Assembly: GCA_017418275.1 (NCBI GenBank)
Contig: JAFONX010000025.1
Coordinates: 44,600-108,599 of the forward strand
Direction of reading: 5' to 3'
DNA: 64,000 nucleotides
Source of the DNA: Candidatus Saccharimonadota bacterium
GTDB taxonomy: Bacteria > Patescibacteriota > Saccharimonadia > Saccharimonadales > Saccharimonadaceae
Positions within the stretch are counted from its first letter, which is position 1. Each line of letters starts with the position of its first letter. The notes under the pieces are model-generated. The model saw only the letters and a program-made list of their open reading frames with translations. It had not been told where the DNA came from and ran no database searches. Positions 24,864 to 32,672 of this stretch are shown here, piece after piece. A program made the position numbers and the translations under genes.

Positions 24864-26267
24864 ATGAAAACGAAATACGCAGCTACAATTATAAGTTTAA
24901 TAACAGCTTTTATTCCTTTTGTTGCCCCGGTCTGAGCTGAAGAGGCATTAGAACCTGAGTCTCAGGCACTCTATTTTTACGCTGTTAATGTGGGCTATAA
25001 GGATGATATTTCCTCTCAAAACTACGATTATTTCGAACTTCGTAAGGCTACTGAGGAGGATTTATCACTCGAAGATTACCAGATTATTTACACTAACAGT
25101 AGCGGCAATCCGTCGACGCCCTTAAGTTTCTCAGAGGGCACGATGCTTCGTGGTGAATCTCTAGTTTTGGGTTTCTCGAAAAGCCCGCAATATGAGAATG
25201 CTCCTGAGGATTATCTTTATACCTTTAGTTCATCTGGTCTCGCCTCTACCTCGGGTAAACTTTCGTTATATTATCGGGATACGCTTGAGGATGAAATTTG
25301 TTGGGGTAAACTCACTTGCGGCAAACAAATTACAAAATTCGCGACGACGGAAGAGAGTAATTATAGCTACGTCTTTTTGGACGACGAACTAAAAGCTGAA
25401 AAATACTACCCTAACATCGTCGAAGACGCTCTCTGAAGGGAAGTAGTCGAACCAGTTTCAGTAGATTCTTGTCAGGGGCTGTATATCAATGAAATCTATT
25501 CCTACTATGAGTCTTCCGCTTCGGAACAGTTTGTTGAGTTATATAATTCTGGAGATGCTTGCGAACTAAATAATCTTTCTTTGCATTACAAAAACAAGCA
25601 ATATGCCTTGCAAGGAAATATATCGCGGGGCGAATATTTGGTCTATCAAAATGAAGCGCTAGTGTTAACAAAGAATCCTACTTTAGAGAATATTCTTGAA
25701 ATCGTAGACACGAATGATAATGTCTTAAATTCTGTAAGTTATCCGCACGGTCAAAAATCCGGCCTGTCGTATAGTCTGTTCGGTGACGAATGAAAGCTAA
25801 GCTACGCGCGCACGCCTGGTAATGAAAATGTTTATCAGGAATTCCAGACCTGTCCGGAAGGTAAGGAAATCAATCCCGAGACAGGGAATTGTGTTAAAAT
25901 TGAAGACTCTACCGAAACGGTTTGTCCTGAAGGAAAATATCTCAATCCCGAAACTGGACGTTGTAAAACTATCGATGATGATGGGCTAACGGAATGCGCC
26001 GAGGGCTACGAGCGTAATCCGGAGACGAATCGCTGTCGCAAAATTCAAACTACCGATGCGAGCGAATATGCGGTCAAGACTTCGGCAGAGACGAGTTATT
26101 CGGTACCGAAACGCTTTGCGGCCTATGGTCTCTTGATATTGGCGGTTATTGTGGGCTTAGGCTATCTGGTATTTCAATTTCGCTTCGAGCTTGGTAAATT
26201 CTTCAGAACGATTTTTACAAACTTAAAGAACCTATTTTCTCGCCGCAAGAAGTCGCGTGCCATATAA
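24864..26267 (+). CDS. Lamin-tail surface protein with three in-frame TGA codons
   Basis: A continuous 468-codon frame from a leaderless ATG (TATGAT at 24852-24857) to TAA at 26265-26267. It is broken only by TGA at 24933, 25434 and 25791 (codons 24, 191, 310). With TGA read as Trp the product has a signal peptide ending APVWA, a lamin-tail-like domain (~45-180), a second lamin-tail domain (~205-320) whose conserved Trp is the third TGA (DE-W-KLSYARTPGNEN), three Cys repeats (CPEGKYLNPETGRC), and a C-terminal membrane helix with a basic tail. One TGG is also present. No TAA, TAG or frameshift interrupts it. It is either a recoded gene or a very clean pseudogene. No selenocysteine signal or tRNA-Trp(UCA) is in the window. 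Confidence 0.8.
25851..26036 (+). repeat. Three Cys-rich repeats in the lamin-tail protein
   Basis: Three tandem units of the form C-P/A-E-G-x2-x-N-P-E-T-x-x-C: CPEGKEINPETGNC, CPEGKYLNPETGRC and CAEGYERNPETNRC. Each could hold one disulfide. They link the second lamin-tail domain to the membrane anchor. Confidence 0.85.
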
Positions 26268-26274
26268 TTAAGGT

Positions 26275-26769
26275 ATGGCAAAAAAGCGTATCTTAGGCGT
26301 TGATCCTGGCACGGGCATCTGTGGTTTTGGTGTGGTAGAATTTGCGCTTCATAAAAAGCCACATATGGTGACAGCTGGCGTAATCTCGACCCCGGCACAC
26401 ACACCACTCGCTGATCGTTTGATGGATATCTATGATTCGCTTAATCAGATTATTGATGAGACTCAACCAGATGAAGTTTCGATCGAAAAACTCTTTTTTA
26501 ATCAAAACATTACTACGGGTATTAGTGTGGCCGAGGCGCGTGGTGTTGTCCTTTTAGTCATGAAACAGCGCAAACTTCCAATTTCGGAATATACTCCTCT
26601 GCAAATCAAACAGAGTCTTACGGGCTATGGACGCGCAGAAAAGAAACAGATGCAGGAAATGGTGCGCCAATTTCTAGGCATGAAGGATGTTGTAAAACCT
26701 GACGATGCGGCCGATGCGCTCGCGGCAGCAATCACGCATGCAATGATGACGCGTGCGGCCTACTCCTAG
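26275..26769 (+). CDS. ruvC: Crossover junction endodeoxyribonuclease RuvC
   Basis: A 164-residue Holliday-junction resolvase. It has the N-terminal catalytic aspartate in GVDPGTGICGFGV, the acidic EKLFFNQNITTGISVAEARG core and the C-terminal KPDDAADALAAAITH. It cuts four-way junctions brought by RuvAB. Leaderless: TATAAT at 26263-26268 is 6 nt before the ATG and overlaps the stop of the lamin-tail gene. ruvA follows after 14 nt with its own -10. Confidence 0.97.
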   Translation: MAKKRILGVDPGTGICGFGVVEFALHKKPHMVTAGVISTPAHTPLADRLMDIYDSLNQIIDETQPDEVSIEKLFFNQNITTGISVAEARGVVLLVMKQRKLPISEYTPLQIKQSLTGYGRAEKKQMQEMVRQFLGMKDVVKPDDAADALAAAITHAMMTRAAYS

Positions 26770-26783
26770 TGTAAAATAAAGAT

Positions 26784-27368
26784 ATGATTGCACATATTAA
26801 GGGAGAAATAGCGGAAAAATTCGCAAATTCAGTCATTATTGATGTTCAGGGTGTTGGTTATGAGGTTGGCCTGACTTCTCCGGATTTCGATACGCTCACT
26901 CTGAACGAAACGGTTAAACTTTACACTTATCATCACATCCGCGAACAGTCGGAGGAACTTTTTGGTTTTACAGCGCTTGAGGGTAAGAAGCTTTTCGAGA
27001 TGTTAATTACCGTGCAGGGAATTGGTCCTAAGGCCGCCATGGCGATACTTTCGCTTGGTAGTTATGAGGAAGTACGCAATGCGATCGCGAACGCCGACGC
27101 GGGCTTTATTTCGAAAGCGAGCGGCGTAGGTAAGAAGTCTGCCGAGCGCGTAATTGTGGATTTGGGCGAAAAAGTCGGCCTGCCGACCTATTATGGCCGC
27201 AAGGGTGAGCCTACGGTCAATGTTACGCTTCCAGCCAATGACGAGGCACTTGATGCGCTTATGGCGCTCGGTTTCCAATTAGCCGATGCTACGCGCGCGC
27301 TTGAAGGGATCGACTTAGATTTGCCGGTCGAAGAACGTATCCGCCAGGCTTTAAAAAGCCGAAAATAG
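26784..27368 (+). CDS. ruvA: Holliday junction DNA helicase subunit RuvA
   Basis: A 194-residue RuvA: N-terminal OB fold (MIAHIKGEIAEK, DVQGVGYEV), two helix-hairpin-helix motifs (LITVQGIGPKAAMAIL and ISKASGVGKKSAERVI), an acidic linker and the C-terminal RuvB-binding domain (LDALMALGFQLADATRAL). It forms the tetramer that holds the junction. A TAAAAT box (26772-26777) lies 6 nt before the start, so it can be expressed apart from ruvC. ruvB is separate, 4 kb downstream on the other strand. Confidence 0.97.
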   Translation: MIAHIKGEIAEKFANSVIIDVQGVGYEVGLTSPDFDTLTLNETVKLYTYHHIREQSEELFGFTALEGKKLFEMLITVQGIGPKAAMAILSLGSYEEVRNAIANADAGFISKASGVGKKSAERVIVDLGEKVGLPTYYGRKGEPTVNVTLPANDEALDALMALGFQLADATRALEGIDLDLPVEERIRQALKSRK

Positions 27369-27457
27369 TGTTAAAATAACGTTATTTTGGAAAAACGAAA
27401 TTTTGCACTCTACCTCTGTTAAAATGCCGTGAAATACGCCCGAAATAAGCATAAGTA

Positions 27458-27486
27458 TTGACATATTTCTCTAGCTTTGCTATAAT
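27458..27486 (+). promoter_or_regulatory. Perfect consensus promoter
   Basis: TTGACA (27458-27463), 17-nt spacer, TATAAT (27481-27486). The predicted start is at about 27493. It is the strongest-looking promoter of the window and drives only the structured leader and 24-codon frame that follow. The stretch 27369-27457 holds nothing recognised. Confidence 0.9.
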
Positions 27487-27492
27487 ACTAGT

Positions 27493-27546
27493 TATGCTCA
27501 TTCCGTATTAACGGTTTATAGGGGACAAAAGGTCGTTTAGAGCATA
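27493..27546 (+). ncRNA. Structured 5' leader, possible three-way junction
   Basis: TATGCTC (27493-27499) pairs perfectly with GAGCATA (27540-27546). Inside lie two smaller hairpins, CCGT/ACGG (27503-27514) and GAC/GTC (27524-27534). The outer stem begins exactly at the predicted transcript start. It could be a riboswitch-like element, a protein-binding leader or a stabiliser. I match it to no known riboswitch. Confidence 0.45.
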
Positions 27547-27568
27547 CATTAGTAAGCAGGAGAACACC

Positions 27569-27643
27569 ATGAAGAAGCGTAGCCGCAAGGGGACGCTTAG
27601 AGTGGAAGACACACTTCGTTGGAATGAATACATCGAAATGTAG
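27569..27643 (+). CDS. 24-residue basic small protein
   Basis: ATG at 27569 follows AGGAG at proper spacing and opens a 24-codon frame to TAG. The peptide begins MKKRSRKGTLRVEDTL and ends WNEYIEM: a basic front and acidic rear. With a perfect promoter, a folded leader, a good Shine-Dalgarno and a terminator right behind the stop, this is a dedicated transcript. It may be a small nucleic-acid-binding protein, or the whole unit may act as an RNA. Not recognised. Confidence 0.6.
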   Translation: MKKRSRKGTLRVEDTLRWNEYIEM

Positions 27644-27651
27644 TCACAAAA

Positions 27652-27673
27652 AACAGCCTTAGGGCTGTTTTTT
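27652..27673. terminator. Bidirectional intrinsic terminator
   Basis: AACAGCC, TTAG loop, GGCTGTT with an A-run before and a T-run after. It serves the 24-codon gene and the convergent DsbA-like gene. Confidence 0.9.
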
Positions 27674-27696
27674 GGTGTTACTGTTGAAATCTTGGG

Positions 27697-28449
27697 TTAT
27701 TCTTCTGCGGAAGCGCTGCTTGTCTTTGTTTCGGCAGTGCTGGCGGATTTTTTGCCCAGAGCGATATCGATTTTATCGCAGATGGCATCCTCGACTTCGT
27801 CAAAAGTCTTAATGTCGGTAATATCTACCCACTCGCCATTGACATGAACAGAAGGTGTTGCGGTAACATTATCGTAATCTTTACCTAGTGCGTAATCGAA
27901 ATCGATTTTCTTTAGGATATCTTCGTTGCTAAGATCCGTGCGGAACTGATTAACGTCGCCATCCTTTGCTACGCCAGCGAAGAGCTCAGCTAAGGTATTA
28001 GTGCGAGCCTCGCCCGTCTTTTCTTTCCATGAACTCTGGTTCGAATAGAGTATTTCGTACATTTCCCAGTAGTAGCCCTGTTTGCCGGCAGCTTCGGCGG
28101 CAGCAGAGGCGGCGCGTGCATTAGCGTGACCACTAATTGGGAAGTTGCGGAACACAAAAGCGACCTCGTCTTTGTATTTGTTGTAAATTGAATCAATATG
28201 TGGCGCCATCGAGGCACAACCTGGGCACTGATAATCGGCGTATTCTACGACCACAACTGACGAATTGGCGTTGCCGCGTACATGGTCGGCGATGTAGCCG
28301 TTTTCTTCGCGCGCTTCAATGATTTTGCCGGTATTAATAGAACTATAATCTGTTTCTGGTTCTTGATTTGGATGAATGATACTGAAAGCTACAAGTGCTC
28401 CGAAAGCACCAAGGATTAAAATGATGATAGCGACTGTGAATTTATTCAT
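27697..28449 (-). CDS. DsbA-like thiol oxidoreductase, membrane anchored
   Basis: A 250-residue protein with an N-terminal membrane helix (IIILILGAFGALVAFSII) and a DsbA-type thioredoxin-fold domain outside the membrane. The active site is CPGC (Cys75, Cys78) within YADYQCPGCASM, and the cis-proline loop is TATPSVHV. It should make disulfide bonds in exported proteins, for example the Cys repeats of the lamin-tail protein and the Cys-containing hydrolase nearby. The C-terminal ~15 residues are low-complexity Ser/Ala/Thr. The -10 (TATAAT on this strand, 28456-28461) lies 6 nt before the ATG. Confidence 0.9.
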   Translation of the reverse strand: MNKFTVAIIILILGAFGALVAFSIIHPNQEPETDYSSINTGKIIEAREENGYIADHVRGNANSSVVVVEYADYQCPGCASMAPHIDSIYNKYKDEVAFVFRNFPISGHANARAASAAAEAAGKQGYYWEMYEILYSNQSSWKEKTGEARTNTLAELFAGVAKDGDVNQFRTDLSNEDILKKIDFDYALGKDYDNVTATPSVHVNGEWVDITDIKTFDEVEDAICDKIDIALGKKSASTAETKTSSASAEE

Positions 28450-28465
28450 GCTAAAATTATATCAA
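28450..28465. promoter_or_regulatory. Overlapping divergent leaderless promoters
   Basis: Only 16 bp separate two divergent start codons. The plus -10 TAAAAT (28452-28457, extended by TG) and the minus -10 TATAAT (28456-28461 read on the minus strand, extended by TG) overlap by 2 bp. Each is 6-8 nt from its own ATG. Confidence 0.75.
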
Positions 28466-29101
28466 ATGGCGCCACTATTTTATAAGATGATGACGAAAAT
28501 CGTGCGCTCTCTTGATCCGAAGCTGGAGCGCTTCCGTCCACCAAAACGGAGCGTGCCTTACGTACCGAAAAATCGTCGTGATTTTGAAGGAGTTTTAAAT
28601 CGTAGCTCCGACGCAATCATTAGCGAACAGCAAAAATATATCGTTGCCGCCCTACTGCGTTTGGATAAAATTCGTGCAAAAGACCTGATGCTTCCTAAGA
28701 GCAAACTAGCGCTCTTAAAAGAAGACGAAAAGCTCAGTATGTTTACACTGGATCGTCTTTCGAAAAGTGGTACAAATATCTTTCCGGTTGTAAATAAAGA
28801 AGGGCAGGTACTTGGCGTGATTCATCAAGAAGATATTGATATCGCGCGTGTCTCGGAAGATGACAATATCTCGCCTTATTTGGACGAAAAGTTGTATTAT
28901 GTACGACCGGACTATACAATCGAGCAACTCTTCTCGGTATTTTTGCGCACGGGGCAGGGCTATGCTATCGTGATTGATGAAAAAATGCATCTTGTAGGCG
29001 CAGTGTCGCTCGAACGGCTGTTTTCGATGGTATTTGACGTCACACCAGATGACTTCTGCGAAGATTCAGATATTTGGTCTGTTGCAAATCGTAAGCTGTA
29101 G
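28466..29101 (+). CDS. CBS-domain protein
   Basis: A 211-residue protein. After ~50 basic residues with one short hydrophobic patch comes a CorC/HlyC-like pair of CBS domains: MLPKSKLALLKEDEKLSMF, GTNIFPVVNKEGQVLGVIH, then YVRPDYTIEQLFSVFLRTGQGYAIVIDEKMHLVGAVSLE. CBS pairs bind adenosine nucleotides and regulate attached or partner proteins. No transporter or enzyme part is fused, so it may regulate a partner. The start at 28466 rather than further upstream is set by the leaderless -10 described above. Confidence 0.8.
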   Translation: MAPLFYKMMTKIVRSLDPKLERFRPPKRSVPYVPKNRRDFEGVLNRSSDAIISEQQKYIVAALLRLDKIRAKDLMLPKSKLALLKEDEKLSMFTLDRLSKSGTNIFPVVNKEGQVLGVIHQEDIDIARVSEDDNISPYLDEKLYYVRPDYTIEQLFSVFLRTGQGYAIVIDEKMHLVGAVSLERLFSMVFDVTPDDFCEDSDIWSVANRKL

Positions 29102-29129
29102 GCTAAAAAGCTTATGCTAAAATATAAGT

Positions 29130-30071
29130 ATGATGTGGGCGATTTTTCCGATTATTGCTGCGACTTTTTACAATTTTAGTAGCTACATCGAGAACGAGCT
29201 TGTAGATAACTCTCTCCCGAAAAAGAAGGCGGGAGCCTTTGCCTTTTTGCATATTCCCGGTCTGATTTTGTCGCTCATTTTGCTACTTGCAGTTTTTGGT
29301 CGGCCGGTCTTTATGGTAGACCCCGCGAATGCGATCGGTCTAATGATTGCGGGCGCTATAAATGTGATTGGTCATATCTACTATTATCGTGCGCTCCAAG
29401 CCGGGGATAATATTGATATTACAATCTTTGGCCAAACCTCGCCGCTGATTACCTTGGGACTCGGTGTGTTGTTCTTAGGAGAAGCGATTACTGCGAATCA
29501 GGCGATTGGCTTTATGTTAATTCTCTTTGCTGTGGCGGTGATTATTTTTGCTTCTAGCAAGAAACATACTCCAGATTTCAAAACGGCTGGCGTCACGCTC
29601 ATTTCGACCTTTTTCTCGGTAGCTTCGGATATTATCTATGTTTATTTTCTACCAAAAAGTAGTGTTCTTGATGTTACACTCTTCGGACAATCATTCTTCT
29701 TCTTCCAGATGGGTTCCCTAATTTTCTCAGTACTTCTCTTGGTAATATTTCTTTCTTGGCGCGAAGCGGCTGTCAAAAACTTCGTACATTCTAGAAAGGC
29801 CGTACGCAATTTGGCCCTCGCCGCAGTAGAGAATATCTGTTTCTACATCGGTGACATGGCATATAAGTTTGGCTTAATTATTGTGCCAGTTGTAGCGCTT
29901 TTGAATGTCGTAGATAAGGGTGTTTCGTTGTTTGTATCGCTACTTTTGACAATTGTTCTCTCGAAAATCTTCCCGCGGGTTATTAAGGCGGGGAAGTTTA
30001 GCAAAGAGATGGCTGTACGCTATTCAATTGCGGGTGCCTTAGTAATAATCGGCATCCTTGTAATGAATTAG
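29130..30071 (+). CDS. EamA/DMT-family transporter
   Basis: A 313-residue, ten-helix protein of the drug/metabolite transporter superfamily with two EamA halves. Typical segments are YYRALQAGDNIDITIFGQTSPLITLGLGVLFLGE in the first half (read as separate blocks) and VALLNVVDKGVSL in the second. Substrate unknown. The -10 TAAAAT (29118-29123, extended by TG) is 6 nt from the ATG: leaderless. The stop codon is inside the CIRCE element of the next gene. Confidence 0.85.
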   Translation: MMWAIFPIIAATFYNFSSYIENELVDNSLPKKKAGAFAFLHIPGLILSLILLLAVFGRPVFMVDPANAIGLMIAGAINVIGHIYYYRALQAGDNIDITIFGQTSPLITLGLGVLFLGEAITANQAIGFMLILFAVAVIIFASSKKHTPDFKTAGVTLISTFFSVASDIIYVYFLPKSSVLDVTLFGQSFFFFQMGSLIFSVLLLVIFLSWREAAVKNFVHSRKAVRNLALAAVENICFYIGDMAYKFGLIIVPVVALLNVVDKGVSLFVSLLLTIVLSKIFPRVIKAGKFSKEMAVRYSIAGALVIIGILVMN

Positions 30072-30095
30072 CACTCTTGCACCACAGAGTGCTAA
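30068..30095 (+). promoter_or_regulatory. CIRCE operator for HrcA
   Basis: TTAGCACTC (30068-30076) and GAGTGCTAA (30087-30095), the exact half-sites of CIRCE, are separated by 10 nt instead of the usual 9. It lies just upstream of an extended -10 (TGT, TATAAT 30100-30105), so bound HrcA repressor would block transcription of dnaJ until heat shock. hrcA itself is not in the window. Confidence 0.92.
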
Positions 30096-30113
30096 ATGTT
30101 ATAATCTGTTGGT

Positions 30114-31007
30114 ATGAGCAAGAGAGATTACTACGAAGTTCTTGACGTTAACAAAGGCGCTTCTGATGACGAAATCAAGAAGGCCTTCCGTAAGCTTGCT
30201 ATTAAGTATCATCCAGACAAGAATCCTGGCAACAAAGAAGCCGAGGAAAAGTTCAAAGAGGCAAACGAAGCTTATTCGGTTCTGAGTGATAAAGACAAGC
30301 GTGCGCGCTATGATCAGTTTGGCCATGCTGGCGTTGGCGGTGCGGGCGGTGGCGGTAATCCTTTTGAAGGCTTTAACTTTAATGGCCAAAGCTTTAACTT
30401 TGACTTTGGCGGTGGCATGGGCGGCGGTCTTGACGATATTCTTGGCTCGCTCTTTGGCATGGGCGGTTTTCGTACAGCGCGCCGTGGTCGTGACTACAAA
30501 ACCTCCTGTACAATCGATTTTGATGAGGCTATTTTTGGCACAACGAAGAATATTAACGTGGACGGCGAGGAAATTCCTCTCAAAATTCCGGCTGGTATTT
30601 ATGATGGTCAGCGCATCCGTTTGAGTGGGCGCGGTGGTCAGGCTCCACAACAGGGTGGTCAGCGCGGGGATTTGTATGTAGAAGTCCGCGTACGCGCACA
30701 TAAAACTTTGACGCGTGAGGGTGACTTGATTCTTTCTGAGGCAACAGTATCGATGGTTGATGCTGTGCTTGGTACCGAAATCGATGTCGAAACAATTGAT
30801 GGCAAGATTACGATGAAAGTTCCGGCAGGCACGCAACCTGGCACACATTTTAAGTTAAATGGTCATGGTGCTCCGCGCCTTGGCTCTGATGAGCGTGGTC
30901 CGCAGATTGTGACTGTTAATGTTGAAATTCCGAAGAAACTCAATAAAAAACAGCGTGATCTCATGGAACAATTCCGCAATACAAAAAAGCACGGATTATT
31001 TAGCTAA
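30114..31007 (+). CDS. dnaJ: DnaJ-class chaperone without zinc fingers (CbpA-like)
   Basis: A 297-residue Hsp40. The J-domain at 1-70 carries HPD in [10 protein letters not shown], followed by a Gly/Phe-rich linker (~80-125) and the two C-terminal peptide-binding beta domains ([23 protein letters not shown]-like [18 protein letters not shown]). The four CxxCxGxG zinc repeats of classical DnaJ are missing, so it is the CbpA/type II form. It delivers substrates to DnaK. Regulation by CIRCE shows it is a heat-shock gene. It starts 8 nt after TATAAT, leaderless. Confidence 0.93.
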   Translation: MSKRDYYEVLDVNKGASDDEIKKAFRKLAIKYHPDKNPGNKEAEEKFKEANEAYSVLSDKDKRARYDQFGHAGVGGAGGGGNPFEGFNFNGQSFNFDFGGGMGGGLDDILGSLFGMGGFRTARRGRDYKTSCTIDFDEAIFGTTKNINVDGEEIPLKIPAGIYDGQRIRLSGRGGQAPQQGGQRGDLYVEVRVRAHKTLTREGDLILSEATVSMVDAVLGTEIDVETIDGKITMKVPAGTQPGTHFKLNGHGAPRLGSDERGPQIVTVNVEIPKKLNKKQRDLMEQFRNTKKHGLFS

Positions 31008-31010
31008 AAC

Positions 31011-31038
31011 AAAACCGCATCTTACTATGCGGTTTTTT
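31011..31038. terminator. Bidirectional terminator between dnaJ and ruvB
   Basis: AAAACCGCAT, loop CTTACT, ATGCGGTTTTTT: works in both directions. The last codons of ruvB lie in it. Confidence 0.9.
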
Positions 31039-32029
31039 GTAGAAAGGCTTTAGCGGCTGGCGTCACGATGCGACCTTTAGGTGTGCGCTGAATGAAGCCG
31101 AGCTGCATAAGATAAGGCTCGTAAAAATCCTCGATTGTGCTAGCTTCGTCGCCGGTTAAGGCGGCGATAGTATTTAGACCGACTGGTCTATCGTTGTATT
31201 TTTCAATCATGAGTGTGAGCATATTGCGATCACCTGGATCAAGACCAAGCTCATCAATTTCGAGCATCTTAAGGGCGGACTCGGCGGTCGGTACATCGAT
31301 AAAACCATCGGCATTGACGTCGGCAAAATCGCGCACGCGTTTTAGAAGGCGGTTGGCGATGCGTGGCGTGAGGCGAGAACGTGTAGAAAGCATCTGAGCG
31401 GCCTCTGGTGTGATCTTTGTTTCTAGCAAAGCGGCGGAACGCTCGATAATCTTCTGGATGTCGTCATTCTTATAGTATTCAAGGCGGAAACTCTGACCAA
31501 AACGGTCGCGGAGTGGCGCGGCAAGGCTACCCGTGCGCGTAGTGGCGCCAATCAGGGTGAATCTTGGCAAATCGAGGCGAACGCTACGGGCGGCCGGACC
31601 TTTGCCAATCACGATATCTAGCTTGTAATCCTCCATCGCGGAGTAAAGAATTTCTTCTACGGAGCGACGCAGGCGGTGAATTTCGTCGATAAACAGCACG
31701 TCGCCGTCGGCTAGGTTAGTTAAAATACTGGCAAGGTCGCCTGCTTTTTCAATACTTGGACCAGAAGTGGCGCGGAAATTGGCATTCATCTCGTGTGCGA
31801 TTACGCTAGCCATAGTGGTCTTGCCAAGTCCTGGTGGTCCAAATAGCAAGACGTGATCGAGTACGTCGCCGCGTTTCTTGGCGGCCTGGATTGCGAGTTT
31901 AAGATTAGTTTTGAGACGAGGCTGCCCAATGTATTCGTCGAAGGTGGTCGGACGCAGGGAAAATTCAACCGCCTTTTCCTCTGGGTCGTCTTCGTGGATA
32001 CTGGTATCTATAACCCTCTCTATTCCCAT
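31025..32029 (-). CDS. ruvB: Holliday junction branch migration ATPase RuvB
   Basis: A 334-residue AAA+ motor. Walker [15 protein letters not shown], Walker [11 protein letters not shown], sensor [18 protein letters not shown] and the winged-helix C-terminus with [12 protein letters not shown]. It pumps DNA through the RuvA-bound junction. Its start is leaderless: TATAAT on the minus strand is 7 nt before the ATG. The gene is apart from ruvC-ruvA, which are 4 kb to the left on the plus strand. Confidence 0.97.
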   Translation of the reverse strand: MGIERVIDTSIHEDDPEEKAVEFSLRPTTFDEYIGQPRLKTNLKLAIQAAKKRGDVLDHVLLFGPPGLGKTTMASVIAHEMNANFRATSGPSIEKAGDLASILTNLADGDVLFIDEIHRLRRSVEEILYSAMEDYKLDIVIGKGPAARSVRLDLPRFTLIGATTRTGSLAAPLRDRFGQSFRLEYYKNDDIQKIIERSAALLETKITPEAAQMLSTRSRLTPRIANRLLKRVRDFADVNADGFIDVPTAESALKMLEIDELGLDPGDRNMLTLMIEKYNDRPVGLNTIAALTGDEASTIEDFYEPYLMQLGFIQRTPKGRIVTPAAKAFLQKTA

Positions 32030-32123
32030 GTTTTCTATTATACCCCATTCTCATCTGTTGTGTTATTGACCGTTCGCAAGAACGCCCTTGTCGCGATATA
32101 ATAAGATAAAACTAAGGAGGAAT

Positions 32124-32666
32124 ATGGGGAACTTAAGTGGTACGAAAACCGAAGCTAACTTGAATGCGGCTTTTGCTGGCGAATCTCAGGCACGTGTTAA
32201 ATATGAATACTATGCCAGCAAGGCCAAGAAAGAGGGTTACGAGCAGATTTCGGCACTTTTTGCTGAGACGAGCGGCAACGAAAAAGAGCATGCTAAAATC
32301 TGGTTCAAATATCTCCATGATGGTGGTGTTCCTGAAACTAGCGAAAACCTCATCGATGCTATCAAGGGCGAAGATTACGAGACGAACGAAATGTATGTTC
32401 AGTTCGCTAAAGAAGCGCGTGAGGAAGGCTTCGATGAAATCGCTGATCTCTTTGAAAAAGTTGGCAAGATTGAATCTGACCACGAAAAGCGCTTCAAGCA
32501 GCTTAAAGAGCGCCTCGAGGGCGGCATGGTCTTTAAGCGTGACGGTGTAGCGGTTTGGAAGTGCCGCAATTGTGGCTATATCCATATCGGTGATAAAGCC
32601 CCAGAAACTTGTCCAGTTTGCAAGCACCCTCAGGCTTACTTTGAAATCAGCGCTGAAAACTATTAA
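32124..32666 (+). CDS. Rubrerythrin
   Basis: A 180-residue rubrerythrin: a four-helix ferritin-like domain with the diiron ligands in AGESQARVKYEYYA, SGNEKEHAKIW and KIESDHEKRF, and a C-terminal rubredoxin-like domain with CRNCGY and CPVCKHP. It removes hydrogen peroxide in oxygen-sensitive or microaerobic cells. A strong Shine-Dalgarno AAGGAGG (32114-32120) fixes the ATG at 32124, and TATAAT lies at about 32096-32101. The secreted nuclease gene starts 6 nt after its stop. Confidence 0.95.
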   Translation: MGNLSGTKTEANLNAAFAGESQARVKYEYYASKAKKEGYEQISALFAETSGNEKEHAKIWFKYLHDGGVPETSENLIDAIKGEDYETNEMYVQFAKEAREEGFDEIADLFEKVGKIESDHEKRFKQLKERLEGGMVFKRDGVAVWKCRNCGYIHIGDKAPETCPVCKHPQAYFEISAENY

Positions 32667-32672
32667 TCTAAG

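Noticed and set aside
24864..26267. UGA as selenocysteine or as glycine (code 25) in the lamin-tail gene
   Set aside because: No selenocysteine-type hairpin is evident after the TGA codons and the sites do not resemble Cys/Sec sites. Glycine does not fit the third site, where lamin-tail domains have Trp. Other genes here need UGA as a stop.
27493..27546. Purine or preQ1 riboswitch as identity of the folded leader
   Set aside because: The overall three-way shape is similar to purine aptamers, but the conserved loop and junction bases are not present.
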